From: MVYY01 sp012517575
GTDB lineage: Bacteria > Bacteroidota > Bacteroidia > Bacteroidales > Paludibacteraceae
Length of the DNA: 64,000 nucleotides
NCBI GenBank assembly: GCA_031629035.1
Contig: JAVLUG010000007.1
Coordinates: 124,001-188,000, forward strand
Reading direction: 5' to 3'
In this document: piece after piece, positions 52,324-61,625 of the stretch
How the letters are laid out: each line of letters begins with the position of its first letter
How positions within the stretch are numbered: position 1 is the first letter of the stretch
Notes under the pieces: generated by a model
Databases searched by the model: none
What the model was told of the DNA's origin: nothing
Seen by the model: the letters and a program-made list of their open reading frames with translations, nothing else
Program-made: the position numbers and the translations under genes

Positions 52324-53262
52324 ATGAAAATATTAATCACTGGCATTAACGGTTTCGTTGGATCGAATTTGACAAAGGAGTGGAAAGGACGACATACACT
52401 TTATGGAGTGGATATTAATCAAATACATAAAGAAGGTGTGAGTAAAATATTTTTATGGAAAGAATTAAAGGAAATTCCATCGGTAGATGTCATCGTTCAC
52501 TTGGCAGGCAAAGCACACGACACTAAAAATGAGAGTGAAGCGCCGGAATATTTTGCAGTAAATACAGGACTGACACAAAAAATTTTCGACTACTTTTTGG
52601 AATCGGATGCCGAAAAATTCATCTTTTTCAGTTCGGTGAAAGCAGCGGCAGAAAGTGTCCCGGATGAATTTCTTACCGAAGATGTGATTTCTGCTCCCAA
52701 AGGACCTTACGGTGAATCGAAGATTAAAGCTGAAGAATATATCCTCAGCAAACAGGCAATGACAGCTCAACGACAGAAAAAGGCATATATTTTACGACCA
52801 TGTATGATTCATGGGCCCGGAAATAAAGGAAATTTGAATTTGCTGTATAAGGTAGTAAAGATGGGAATACCATGGCCATTAGGGGCTTACGAAAATCGAC
52901 GTTCTTTTTGCAGTATTGATAATTTATCTTATGTAGTAGAGCAGTTGATTGTCCGAGACGATATTCCTTCGGGCATTTATCAGGTGTGCGACGATGAGCC
53001 ATTATCGACCAATGAACTGATACGGTTGATAAACGAATCGTTGGGGAAAAAGACGTGGATATGGAAACTGCCGAAGTTTTTCATGACCGGCACTGCTGCT
53101 ATTAGTGGCGCTTTACACCTGCCGCTCAACAAGGAGCGGTTGCGGAAACTGACAGAGAATTACGTAGTAAGCAACCAAAAAATAAAATCGGCTTTGGGTA
53201 TCAAAAAAATGCCTGTGTCTGCGCAGGAAGGGATAAAGAAAACGCTGGAAAGCTTTAAATGA
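52324..53262 (+). CDS. NAD-dependent epimerase/reductase (WbpV/WbpK-like SDR)
   Basis: ATG 52324 (MKILITGINGFVGSN) gives a 312-residue extended SDR. VIVHLAGKAHDTKN, FFSSVKAAAES with YGESKIKAEEY, and ILRPCMIHGPGNKGNLNLLYK mark the group acting with WbpL-type transferases (WbpV, WbpK), which reduce or epimerise C4 of 6-deoxy-4-keto-HexNAc to give UDP-QuiNAc or UDP-FucNAc. A reading from 52276 overlaps the previous gene and lacks family similarity. The WbpL-like gene follows in the locus. Confidence 0.83.
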   Translation: MKILITGINGFVGSNLTKEWKGRHTLYGVDINQIHKEGVSKIFLWKELKEIPSVDVIVHLAGKAHDTKNESEAPEYFAVNTGLTQKIFDYFLESDAEKFIFFSSVKAAAESVPDEFLTEDVISAPKGPYGESKIKAEEYILSKQAMTAQRQKKAYILRPCMIHGPGNKGNLNLLYKVVKMGIPWPLGAYENRRSFCSIDNLSYVVEQLIVRDDIPSGIYQVCDDEPLSTNELIRLINESLGKKTWIWKLPKFFMTGTAAISGALHLPLNKERLRKLTENYVVSNQKIKSALGIKKMPVSAQEGIKKTLESFK

Positions 53263-53340
53263 TGATTCGGTCTAATTTGTTTCCGGTAGCGGTTGAAATT
53301 CGGAGAAACAACAAATCATCGAAAAGCAAGAAAAAATATA

Positions 53341-53515
53341 TTTCTCGCAGATGGGCGCAGATTGAAAATCGCAGATGGACGCAGAGAAGTAATATTATTA
53401 GCGAGAAAAGATCTGCGTAGATCAGCGAGAAAAGAAATAGATGGGTTCACGCAGTTAATCGCAGTTAATCGCAGATAAATAAAACAAAAAAGATTTGCGT
53501 GACTTAGCGTATAGG
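53341..53515 (+). repeat. Degenerate CGCAGAT-type repeat tract
   Basis: Repeated variants of TCGCAGATGGGCGCAGAT, TCTGCGTAGATCAGCGAG and GCAGTTAATCGCAG, in both orientations, between the SDR and the initiating transferase. Part of the family also at 28195-28345, 29690-29745 and 54655-54775. No gene is seen in 53263-53649. Confidence 0.6.
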
Positions 53516-53585
53516 CAATAAAAATTCTCCATATTGGAGGAATTTTTTCCATAAATCAATAGAATATAGGTTATGCGATAACTAA

Positions 53586-53649
53586 TTGTTGATGCGTTGA
53601 TGATTTTAATCGAGAAAAAACATCAAATCAACAAATTAACAGATTAACA
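53586..53649 (+). repeat. 8-nt repeat array with inverted arms ahead of the WbpL-like gene
   Basis: TTGATGCGTTGATGA units are followed after a short spacer by CATCAAATCAACAAATTAAC, running to the start codon at 53650. This is the same layout as at 43397-43508. Confidence 0.65.
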
Positions 53650-54627
53650 ATGAAATATCTTAGTATATTTATCTTGCTCGTTGCAGTAGAATTACTTTAC
53701 TTCCGCATCGGAAAGCATTATAATATCATCGATAAACCGAATGAACGCAGTTCACATAGTCATGTTACCCTAAGAGGTGGAGGAATTATTTATTGGGTGG
53801 CAGCACTTTTTTGCGTATTAATGAATATCTCCACGATTTCGTTGTGGTTTTTAGCCGGCATTTCCTTAATTGCGGTTGTCAGTTTCTGGGATGATGTAAA
53901 CGGATTAAGTCCAAAATTTCGTTTATTTGTCCATTTGTTGGCTATGTCTTTAATTTTTTATGCACTAAAGCTATATGGTAATTATCCATGGTGGGCAATC
54001 GTCATGGGTTATATTGTTTTTATTGGTATTCTTAATGCATATAATTTTATGGATGGCATTAACGGAATTACGGGGCTGTACAGTTTAACTGTTTTAGGAT
54101 CATTGCAATATGTAAATTTACATGGTGTTTCGTTTGTCCATCCCGACTTTATTTGGTTTCCCATGTTGGCATCAGTAGTTTTTCTATTTTTCAATTTTCG
54201 TAAAAAAGCACGTTGTTTTGCCGGCGACGTAGGGAGTATGAGCATCGCTTTCTGGTCGGTTTTTCTTTTGCTGCAGTTAATGATAAAAACACAGAATTTG
54301 ATTTGGATTGGTTTTTTAATGGTTTATGGGGTTGATACGGTGTGTACCATTTTACATAGAATTTATTTAAAGCAGAATCTCATGGAAGCACATCGATTGC
54401 ATTTTTTCCAAATTCTTGCCAATGAGCAACAAATGCCTCATCAAGCAGTTTCGTTCATATATGCAGCAGTACAATTTGTATGTTGTTTCCTGATCATTCG
54501 ATTTTATCCAATTATGGGCTGGTGGATATTTGTTATTCTTTCAGTTATTTTAACTGCCACATATTGTCTGAAATTTAGATTGATGAAACATCCGAAAAAA
54601 TTGAAGATGGATTCTGCAATTTCATAA
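53650..54627 (+). CDS. Undecaprenyl-phosphate sugar-1-phosphate transferase (WecA/WbpL-like)
   Basis: A 325-residue membrane enzyme with ~10 spans that starts the repeat unit by moving a HexNAc-1-phosphate onto undecaprenyl phosphate. Motifs: the early KPNERSSHSHVTLRGGG, catalytic SFWDDVNGLSP (DD), NAYNFMDGINGI and FAGDVGSM. The late EAHRLHFFQIL stretch is the sugar-recognition loop. Placement at the end of the cluster beside a WbpV-like SDR mirrors P. aeruginosa O-antigen loci. Confidence 0.9.
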   Translation: MKYLSIFILLVAVELLYFRIGKHYNIIDKPNERSSHSHVTLRGGGIIYWVAALFCVLMNISTISLWFLAGISLIAVVSFWDDVNGLSPKFRLFVHLLAMSLIFYALKLYGNYPWWAIVMGYIVFIGILNAYNFMDGINGITGLYSLTVLGSLQYVNLHGVSFVHPDFIWFPMLASVVFLFFNFRKKARCFAGDVGSMSIAFWSVFLLLQLMIKTQNLIWIGFLMVYGVDTVCTILHRIYLKQNLMEAHRLHFFQILANEQQMPHQAVSFIYAAVQFVCCFLIIRFYPIMGWWIFVILSVILTATYCLKFRLMKHPKKLKMDSAIS

Positions 54628-54654
54628 AAATTTAATTCAATTTTATTAACAATA

Positions 54655-54775
54655 AAAGAGATATCCGCGCTAATCAGCGAAAAAGAATCAGCGTTAATAC
54701 GCGAGAAAGAAAAAAATACATCTCTCGCAGTTGATCGCAGATCAAATACGCAGAAAGGCGCAGAAAAATAATCTG
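54655..54775 (+). repeat. Degenerate repeat tract (CGCAGAT family)
   Basis: Variants of ATCAGCGAAAAAGAATCAGCG, CTCGCAGTTGATCGCAGATC and GCAGAAAGGCGCAG fill the gap between two convergent genes. No separate terminator is evident. Confidence 0.55.
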
Positions 54776-54811
54776 CTTTTATCAGATTTTTTAAGTCGGG
54801 AAAAGAAAGCC

Positions 54812-55774
54812 CTACTTTTTGAAAAACTGAATTACCTTTTGGAGTTGTTCGAGGCAAGCGGCAAGTGTCAGACCTAAAGCCAATCCTATCAAAATGCCAT
54901 AAATTCCATATTTGAGTCTTCCATTCATAGGAAAAGGATTGACAACAAACCCTGATGGCAATACCATAGGTTGTTTGTAGGTTAGCAATTCAGATTCAGC
55001 TTCCGATTTTACCTTTTGAAGAAACAGTATATCTCCATAAAAAAGTTGTTTCTGCTGTTCTCCCACAATCAAACGGTCTTTTGACCATTTTAACTGTTTT
55101 TCCGTATCCTTAAAATACGAAATTTTAGCCAAGCTATCCAATCGTTGCATTTCAGCAACAGAAATATCGATTTTTCCTTTCAATTCATTTCTTCGAGCTG
55201 TATATTTAAGCTGAACAATTGGTTGTGAATTAAAGAAATTTAAAATTGCCTTTTCAACTTGAGGAACTTGAGAAATATTTCGGGTAATAAGGCGAAAATA
55301 TATTTTATCTTTCATTCGAACATTTAAGGTGTCCTCTAATGAATGGTTATTGGCAAAATCAACCATATCTGGAGTTGAATCATTCAGATAATCAATTACA
55401 TAAAAGGAATTGAAAGATACGATGTTCTTTGCAATGCTGTCGGGTAATAACAATTTCGTGCTTAGTGAAGAATATTGGTTATCGGCTCTCGATTGTTCCA
55501 GTTGTCCAGCAATTTCTTTCATTGTGAAAGCATCAACCCCGTACAGGGAGGCCATAGCTTCTGCTGAATATTGTCTGTTACTTGGTCGAGCCATGTATTC
55601 ACCTATTGCAAAACATAAGACAATTAGCGTTAAGGTTAGATATTTTTTTCGATAACCTGCCTTCAATAGATACAAAATAAAGTTGATAAAAGATTTACTT
55701 ACTTTTACCACCCAGGCATTGAACATTTTTATCAAATCCAGCAAATTAATTTCTTTAGTATTTTTCTCGTCCAT
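54812..55774 (-). CDS. Wzz-like polysaccharide chain-length determinant
   Basis: A 320-residue inner-membrane protein with two transmembrane segments, one near residues 47-63 and one near the C-terminus (YGIYGILIGLALGLTLAA), enclosing a helical periplasmic domain with coiled-coil character. This is the Wzz/PCP-1 layout; no BY-kinase domain is fused. The conserved Pro-rich segment before the last span is PSGFVVNPFPMNG. It sits on the opposite strand at the end of the locus, 42 bases downstream of the rhomboid gene, and likely sets glycan length. Confidence 0.83.
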   Translation of the reverse strand: MDEKNTKEINLLDLIKMFNAWVVKVSKSFINFILYLLKAGYRKKYLTLTLIVLCFAIGEYMARPSNRQYSAEAMASLYGVDAFTMKEIAGQLEQSRADNQYSSLSTKLLLPDSIAKNIVSFNSFYVIDYLNDSTPDMVDFANNHSLEDTLNVRMKDKIYFRLITRNISQVPQVEKAILNFFNSQPIVQLKYTARRNELKGKIDISVAEMQRLDSLAKISYFKDTEKQLKWSKDRLIVGEQQKQLFYGDILFLQKVKSEAESELLTYKQPMVLPSGFVVNPFPMNGRLKYGIYGILIGLALGLTLAACLEQLQKVIQFFKK

Positions 55775-55816
55775 ATTGATTGAATATTTATTTGTTTTTC
55801 AAAATCGATTGCCTAA

Positions 55817-56500
55817 TTATTCTTCTTTCCATTGCTCTATATCATAACTTTCTTCCCAATAATCTTCACCTTCATTTTTATTATCATCTTCTTCTTCCCA
55901 TTCTGGTTTGGGAGGTTGTGGTCCTCTGTGCCTGTACACAAAAGCCAAAAAAATTCCTGTTACGGCTCCCGATAAATGTCCTTCCCACGAAACCGGATCG
56001 TCGGGCAACCACGGGAAAAGATGCCAAACCATGCTGCCATAAATGAATACAACAATTAACGAAATGGCTATCAATGGTATATGTTTCCTGATAATTCCGC
56101 TGAAAAATAGAAAAAAAGCCAATGAATAAATGATGCCACTTGCACCAATGTGATAGCTTTCGCGTCCTATACACCATAAAATAAAGCCACTTAATACTGC
56201 TGAAGTAATCAGCACGCGGTTGGCAACTTCACTGTAAAAATAATACAAGCAAATTCCCAAAATAAAAAATGAAAGAGCATTGTTCATTAAGTGTCTCCAA
56301 TCGGCATGAATGAATGTGTATGTAAATATGCTCCAAATATTTTCCAATTTTCTGGGATAAATACCGGCTTTGTGAAAATCCCAATCCATGCCATGTTCCA
56401 GAGCAAAACACAAAATCCACAAAATACATACGATTAAAGGAACAAAAATAGCAAATTTCCATCGTTGCTTCTCCAATTCATTTTCGCTGTCGCTCGTCAT
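55817..56500 (-). CDS. Rhomboid family intramembrane serine protease
   Basis: A 227-residue protein with six or seven membrane spans. HADWRHLMNN is the HxxxxHxxxN motif of the second span. The catalytic Ser lies in GASGIIYS, and the catalytic His in WEGHLSGAVTG. The C-terminus is an acidic tail (EWEEEDDNKNEGED). Rhomboids cut membrane proteins within the bilayer; the substrate here is unknown. It precedes wzz on the same strand, so they may be cotranscribed by chance of position. Confidence 0.9.
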   Translation of the reverse strand: MTSDSENELEKQRWKFAIFVPLIVCILWILCFALEHGMDWDFHKAGIYPRKLENIWSIFTYTFIHADWRHLMNNALSFFILGICLYYFYSEVANRVLITSAVLSGFILWCIGRESYHIGASGIIYSLAFFLFFSGIIRKHIPLIAISLIVVFIYGSMVWHLFPWLPDDPVSWEGHLSGAVTGIFLAFVYRHRGPQPPKPEWEEEDDNKNEGEDYWEESYDIEQWKEE

Positions 56501-56881
56501 TCCGTAGCACTATTTTCTAAATAACGTCTTCCAAACACTAAAAATTACATCAAAGGTAAAAATTTTTTTATTTGGGAAGATATTTTTTAACGGTCAGATG
56601 AACTTTCTCTACAATTTAGTAATCATTTTTTTGAATACATTTTATAAAATTTTGATAAACAATAAATTGCGAATATCAATCAAATTTATAATTAAGAGCA
56701 ATCGAAAAAAATTTTCAAACATTGAAAAAATTATCAACTTTCTTTTTTTAAATAGGAAATTTTGAATAAATTGCAAGCAATATTTTCAATCATTCGAAGG
56801 AATGAATTTTGTGCTTTTTAAAATTTCTATACTTTTTCGTTGATAATATTGATAATCAGATAATCAAAGAATAAAAATCAA
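56501..56881. other. Divergent intergenic region, no gene
   Basis: 381 AT-rich bases between the rhomboid and debranching-enzyme genes. On the minus strand TACCTTTG (56558-56551) is a -7 candidate 51 bases before the rhomboid start. On the plus strand no clear TAnnTTTG box was found for the glycogen genes. No RNA or ORF was recognised. Confidence 0.5.
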
Positions 56882-58822
56882 ATGAGTTATCTAAGTTTCG
56901 ACAAATCCTTATTAATTAATCTTGAACGGTCTCTTTCGAAAGAAATTCTGCGTACCAATCGTGCCGGTACTTACAATAGTTCTACTCTGATAGATTGCAA
57001 CACCAGAAAATATCATGGGCAATTGGTAGTACCTATACCTGAATTGGGCGAAGCGAACCATGTTTTGCTCTCTTCGTTGGATGAAACCATTGTTCAGCAT
57101 GGAATAGAGTTCAATTTGGGAGTTCATCAGTATGAAGCGAACAACTTTTATCCAAATGGGCACAAATATATTCGCCAATTTGACTGCGAGATTATTCCAA
57201 GAACAATTTATCGTGTGGGTGGAGCAATTCTTTCTAAAGAACGCATGCTGGTTTCTTTTGAACCGCGCATTCTTTTCAAATATACTTTGTTGGAAGCTCA
57301 TTCACCAACTTTTTTACGCTTTAAACCTTTTCTGGCTTTTCGAAATGTACATCAACTTACTCATCAAAATACAGAAGCCAATTGTGATTTTCAGGAAGTT
57401 TCCAATGGGATAGCTATGAAACTTTATGAAAATTATCCGACACTTTATATGCAACTTTCCAAAAAGAATGTTTATCAACATTATCCTGACTGGTACAAAA
57501 ATATAGAATATTTCAAAGAAAAGGAGAGAGGCTTTGAATATAGGGAAGACTTGCTGGTACCGGGTTCTTTTGAAATTCCCATAAAAAAAGGAGAATCTGT
57601 AATTTTCTCTGCCGGCATATCGGAAATTTCTACTTCTACGCTTAAAACTCTTTGGGAGAAGGAATTGAAAAAAAGAAATCCGCGTTCGGATATGTTCAGT
57701 GCATTGAAAAATTCTGCCCAGCAATTTTACAAACGCGAGGGCGACAAAACTTATTTATTGGCAGGTTATCCGTGGTTTACGGCACGGGCTAGAGATGAAT
57801 TTGTAGCTTTGCCCGGTTGTACGTTATCGATTGGTAGAATGGAATATTTCGATGCCATAATTGAAACGGCCATTCCTGAAATTGAAAATTTTATTAACGA
57901 AAACAAAGTCAGCTCCAAACTCAAAGAAATTGATGCTCCCGACGTTTTGTTGTGGTTTGTGTGGACGATTCAGCAATATGCTCGTCACACTTCACTTTCA
58001 GAAACAGCGCAGCGTTTCGGAAAACTGGTTGCTTCAATTATTTCTTTTGTTCGCAAACAACGGCATCCCAATCTTTTTCTCCACAACAACGGCTTGCTTT
58101 ATGTGAATGGTTTGGAGAAACCTGCAACGTGGATGAATGCGGTAGAAAATGGCAGACCCATTACTCCTCGAACTGGTTACGTAGTTGAAATTAATGCACT
58201 TTGGTATAATGCTTTGAAATTTTCTTCTCAACTTCTTGGTGAAATGGGAGAGGAGATGGAAGCCAATGTAATAGACTATCAGGCAGGCATATTAAGAGAA
58301 TCGTTCATAAAAACTTTTTGGAATGGAAACTATCTTTACGACTTTGTTAACGGCAATTACAATGACAAGGAAGTTAGACCAAACATGATTTATGCAGTGG
58401 GCTTACCATTCTCTCCTCTTGAAAAATCACAGCAGAAGTTGATTCTCGATATTGTAACCAAAGAATTGTTGACACCGAAAGGATTAAGAACCATCAGCCC
58501 TAAAAGTGGTATGTATCGTCCGGTGTACATAGGTGGACAGTTGGAAAGAGACCGAAATTACCACAATGGGCCTGTTTGGCCTTTTACTTTTGGTGCATTT
58601 GTTGAAGCTTACTTGAAAATTTACAAAATGAGTGGAAAATCTTTTATCGAAAGAATGATGATTGGCTTCGAGGCAGAAATGAAAGAATTGTGTGTCGGTA
58701 CGCTTTCCGAATTATATGACGGGAATCCACCTTTTAAGGGACACGGCGGAATGTCTTTTGCCATGAATGTGGGAGAAGTATTGCGTGTAATGGAAATTTT
58801 GAAAGAATATAAAGAAGACTAA
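56882..58822 (+). CDS. Glycogen debranching enzyme (amylo-alpha-1,6-glucosidase, GDE C-terminal type)
   Basis: A 646-residue two-domain protein. The N-terminal GDE_N domain includes NRAGTYNSSTLIDCNTRKYHGQLV. The C-terminal (alpha/alpha)6 GH133-type domain spans about residues 280-640, with YPWFTARARDEFVALPG, NHYHNGPVWPF-like text at RDRNYHNGPVWPFTFG and SELYDGNPPFKGHGG. It hydrolyses alpha-1,6 branches of glycogen or maltodextrin. It begins the three-gene alpha-glucan cluster found in many Bacteroidetes. Confidence 0.92.
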   Translation: MSYLSFDKSLLINLERSLSKEILRTNRAGTYNSSTLIDCNTRKYHGQLVVPIPELGEANHVLLSSLDETIVQHGIEFNLGVHQYEANNFYPNGHKYIRQFDCEIIPRTIYRVGGAILSKERMLVSFEPRILFKYTLLEAHSPTFLRFKPFLAFRNVHQLTHQNTEANCDFQEVSNGIAMKLYENYPTLYMQLSKKNVYQHYPDWYKNIEYFKEKERGFEYREDLLVPGSFEIPIKKGESVIFSAGISEISTSTLKTLWEKELKKRNPRSDMFSALKNSAQQFYKREGDKTYLLAGYPWFTARARDEFVALPGCTLSIGRMEYFDAIIETAIPEIENFINENKVSSKLKEIDAPDVLLWFVWTIQQYARHTSLSETAQRFGKLVASIISFVRKQRHPNLFLHNNGLLYVNGLEKPATWMNAVENGRPITPRTGYVVEINALWYNALKFSSQLLGEMGEEMEANVIDYQAGILRESFIKTFWNGNYLYDFVNGNYNDKEVRPNMIYAVGLPFSPLEKSQQKLILDIVTKELLTPKGLRTISPKSGMYRPVYIGGQLERDRNYHNGPVWPFTFGAFVEAYLKIYKMSGKSFIERMMIGFEAEMKELCVGTLSELYDGNPPFKGHGGMSFAMNVGEVLRVMEILKEYKED

Positions 58823-58889
58823 TACCACTGAATTTGGTGTAAACGGAAAGTTTAGAGGTGAGTATATACGATGAAAAACTGAAGAATGT

Positions 58890-60146
58890 ATGAAAGTACT
58901 AATGTTTGGCTGGGAATTTCCTCCTCATATTTTGGGCGGTTTGGGAACGGCTTCCTATGGATTGGTGAAAGCCATGGCTGGCAAGCCCGATATGGATATC
59001 ACTTTTGTAATTCCCAAGCCTCACGGTGACGAAGACCAAAGTTTCTTAAAAATTATTGGTGCCAGTTATGTGCCGGTAGTTTGGAAAGAAAACGATTGGA
59101 ATTATGTTAACGAGCGCATAGGCTGGATCATGAATCCCGATGAATATTTCTGGCTGAGAAATGGGATCAAATACGATTTTCGTAGAATTTATACCAACGA
59201 TTTAGGTTGTATCGAATTTTCCGGTCGTTATCCCGAAAATTTGCTGGAGGAAATTTCAAATTATGAAGCTGTGGCAAGTGTGTTGGCACATCAATTGAGC
59301 TTCGATGTGATCCATTCACACGACTGGTTGACTTATCCAGCCGGTATTTTTGCCAAACAAATCAGCGGAAAACCTTTAGTAGTTCATGTGCATGCTACTG
59401 AATTTGATCGCAGCAGGGGAAATGTAAATCCCATAGTTTATGATATTGAAAAAAGAGGAATGGATGCTGCAAATCATATTATTACCGTTAGCAATTTGAC
59501 CCGAAATATTGTGATTGAAAAATATTTTCAAGATCCAAAAAAGGTTACAACCGTTCACAATGCCGTTGAACCTCTTCCTGATGTTGATTCTTATGTTAAA
59601 ACACCGAGAAGCGACAAAATCGTAACATTTTTGGGAAGAATAACCATGCAAAAAGGGCCGGAATATTTCGTAGAGGCAGCCGAACGTGTACTGAAAAAAA
59701 ATAAAAAAGTTCGCTTTGTGATGGCAGGTAATGGGGATATGATGTTGGATATGATTAATTTGGCTGCAAAGCGTCGTATTACAGATCGTTTTCATTTTAC
59801 CGGTTTTCTAAAGGGCAGGCAGGTTTATCAAATGCTGGCCGATAGCGATGTATATATCATGCCTTCAGTATCCGAACCTTTTGGGATTTCTCCGTTGGAA
59901 GCCATGCAAGTGGGAACGCCAACCATAATTTCAAAACAATCAGGTTGCTCGGAAATTTTAACGCATTCTATCAAAATCGACTATTGGGATATCGATGGCA
60001 TGGCCGATGCAGTAAATGCCATTATCAGAAACCCGGCCATGTACAAAAGCCTTCACGAATTGGGAAGGGAAGAAGTTAATAATATTCGTTGGGAGGATGC
60101 AGGGGAAAAAGTAATTAAAATATACAACAGTTTATTGGGAAAATAA
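58890..60146 (+). CDS. GT4 glycosyltransferase, glycogen synthase-like
   Basis: A 418-residue GT-B protein. It opens MKVLMFGWEFPPHILGGLG, with HSHDWLTYPAGIFAK and ISEPFGISPLEAM-type donor motif (SVSEPFGISPLEAMQVGTP). The placement between debranching enzyme and GH57 genes is that of the Bacteroidetes glycogen cluster, so it probably elongates alpha-1,4-glucan from a nucleotide glucose. It belongs to GT4 rather than the GT5 of E. coli GlgA. Gap to the upstream gene is 67 bases. Confidence 0.87.
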   Translation: MKVLMFGWEFPPHILGGLGTASYGLVKAMAGKPDMDITFVIPKPHGDEDQSFLKIIGASYVPVVWKENDWNYVNERIGWIMNPDEYFWLRNGIKYDFRRIYTNDLGCIEFSGRYPENLLEEISNYEAVASVLAHQLSFDVIHSHDWLTYPAGIFAKQISGKPLVVHVHATEFDRSRGNVNPIVYDIEKRGMDAANHIITVSNLTRNIVIEKYFQDPKKVTTVHNAVEPLPDVDSYVKTPRSDKIVTFLGRITMQKGPEYFVEAAERVLKKNKKVRFVMAGNGDMMLDMINLAAKRRITDRFHFTGFLKGRQVYQMLADSDVYIMPSVSEPFGISPLEAMQVGTPTIISKQSGCSEILTHSIKIDYWDIDGMADAVNAIIRNPAMYKSLHELGREEVNNIRWEDAGEKVIKIYNSLLGK

Positions 60147-60328
60147 TGTTCCTAAAATTAATTCTATTTTCTGAAATAGGGCTTTGTTAATAAATTATCT
60201 TTCTGATAATCAAATTTATAAATTAAAACTAATTTTTTGTTTGAAGGGATTTATTACTGTTTATTGGAGTAAGAAATAGCAGAGAACAGTAAATTCAATT
60301 CCGAACTTAAAGAAAAAAGGATAAACGT

Positions 60329-61615
60329 ATGAAAAATCTGTGCTTTTATTTTGAAATTCATCAGCCAATGCGATTAAAAAGATATCGCTTCTTCGACATT
60401 GAACAGGATCATTATTATTATGATGATTTTCAAAATGAGGAACGAATTCGTTTGCTGGCTGAACAGTCTTTTTTGCCGGCCAATCGTACGCTTCTGGAAA
60501 TAATTCAAAATTCCAACGGAAAATTTCGTTGTGCTTTTTCGTTCTCGGGTGTTGTGTTGGAACAATTGGAGCAGTATGCTCCCGAAGTGATCGACAGCTT
60601 TGACGAACTTTCCAAAACTGGCTGTGTGGAATTTTTGGCCGAAACTTATGCTCATTCTCTTTCTTCTGTTTACGATTTACATGAATTTGAGCAGCAGGTA
60701 GCTCTGCAAACTGAAAAAATAACTTCTCTTTTTGGGAAAAAACCGACTGTTTTCCGAAATTCAGAGTTGATCTATTCTGACGAAATTGGAGAAAAAATCT
60801 ACAATATGGGATACAAAACCATATTAATTGATGAAGTCAGCCATGTTTTAGGCTGGAAAAGTCCAAATTTTGTATATTCTCACCCGACGTTGCCTAAGTT
60901 AAAATTACTGGTTCGAAATTTTAAGTTGAGTGACGATATTGCTTTTCATTTCTCCGATCACTCGTGGAGCGATTTTCCTCTCACAGCAGACAAATTTATT
61001 TCATGGATAAAAAATATGCCGGAAGATCAACCTGTTGTAAATATCTGGCTGGGATACGAAGCACTGGGTTTGTTTCAACGACCTGAAAGTGGAATTTTTG
61101 AATTTCTTAAAGCTATACCGTTTTTTGCTTTACAAAACAATATCGGCTTTTTAACGCCTTCGGAAATAGCAAAAAAGATTGAAGCAGTTGATATGCTTTC
61201 GTCTCCTGAACCCATTAGTTGGTCTGGGATAGAGAAAGACATAAGTTTATGGAACGGTAACGACTTGCAGCAGGAAGCACTCAATAAACTTTATGCAGTG
61301 GGTGAGAGGGTTCGTCTTTGTTCTGATCGGCCGCTTCGACACGATTGGTTGATGTTGCAGTCTTCCGATCATTTTCGATACATGAGTCATAAAGATGCTT
61401 TTGGAACTTATTACGAATCGCCTTATGATGCATTTATGAATTATATGAATATTCTGGCAGATTTTCTGCTGAGAGTTGATGAACAGTATCCTACTACTAT
61501 TGATAACGAGGAACTTAATGCTTTGCTCAATACCATTTACGAACTCGAAAAAGAAGTAGAAAGTTTGGAAAACGAATTGAAAAAATTACGCTCGAGAAAA
61601 AAAACGGAAAGCTAA
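60329..61615 (+). CDS. Glycoside hydrolase family 57 (alpha-amylase/4-alpha-glucanotransferase-like)
   Basis: A 428-residue GH57 enzyme. FEIHQPMRL carries the conserved HQP (residues 11-13), and the nucleophile Glu is in VFRNSELIYSDEIG (Glu146). AETYAHSLSS is another conserved block. The last 40 residues form a coiled coil (YELEKEVESLENELKKL). Cytoplasmic, no signal peptide. It likely trims or rearranges alpha-1,4-glucan with the two upstream enzymes. Confidence 0.92.
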   Translation: MKNLCFYFEIHQPMRLKRYRFFDIEQDHYYYDDFQNEERIRLLAEQSFLPANRTLLEIIQNSNGKFRCAFSFSGVVLEQLEQYAPEVIDSFDELSKTGCVEFLAETYAHSLSSVYDLHEFEQQVALQTEKITSLFGKKPTVFRNSELIYSDEIGEKIYNMGYKTILIDEVSHVLGWKSPNFVYSHPTLPKLKLLVRNFKLSDDIAFHFSDHSWSDFPLTADKFISWIKNMPEDQPVVNIWLGYEALGLFQRPESGIFEFLKAIPFFALQNNIGFLTPSEIAKKIEAVDMLSSPEPISWSGIEKDISLWNGNDLQQEALNKLYAVGERVRLCSDRPLRHDWLMLQSSDHFRYMSHKDAFGTYYESPYDAFMNYMNILADFLLRVDEQYPTTIDNEELNALLNTIYELEKEVESLENELKKLRSRKKTES

Positions 61616-61625
61616 AATTATTCTC

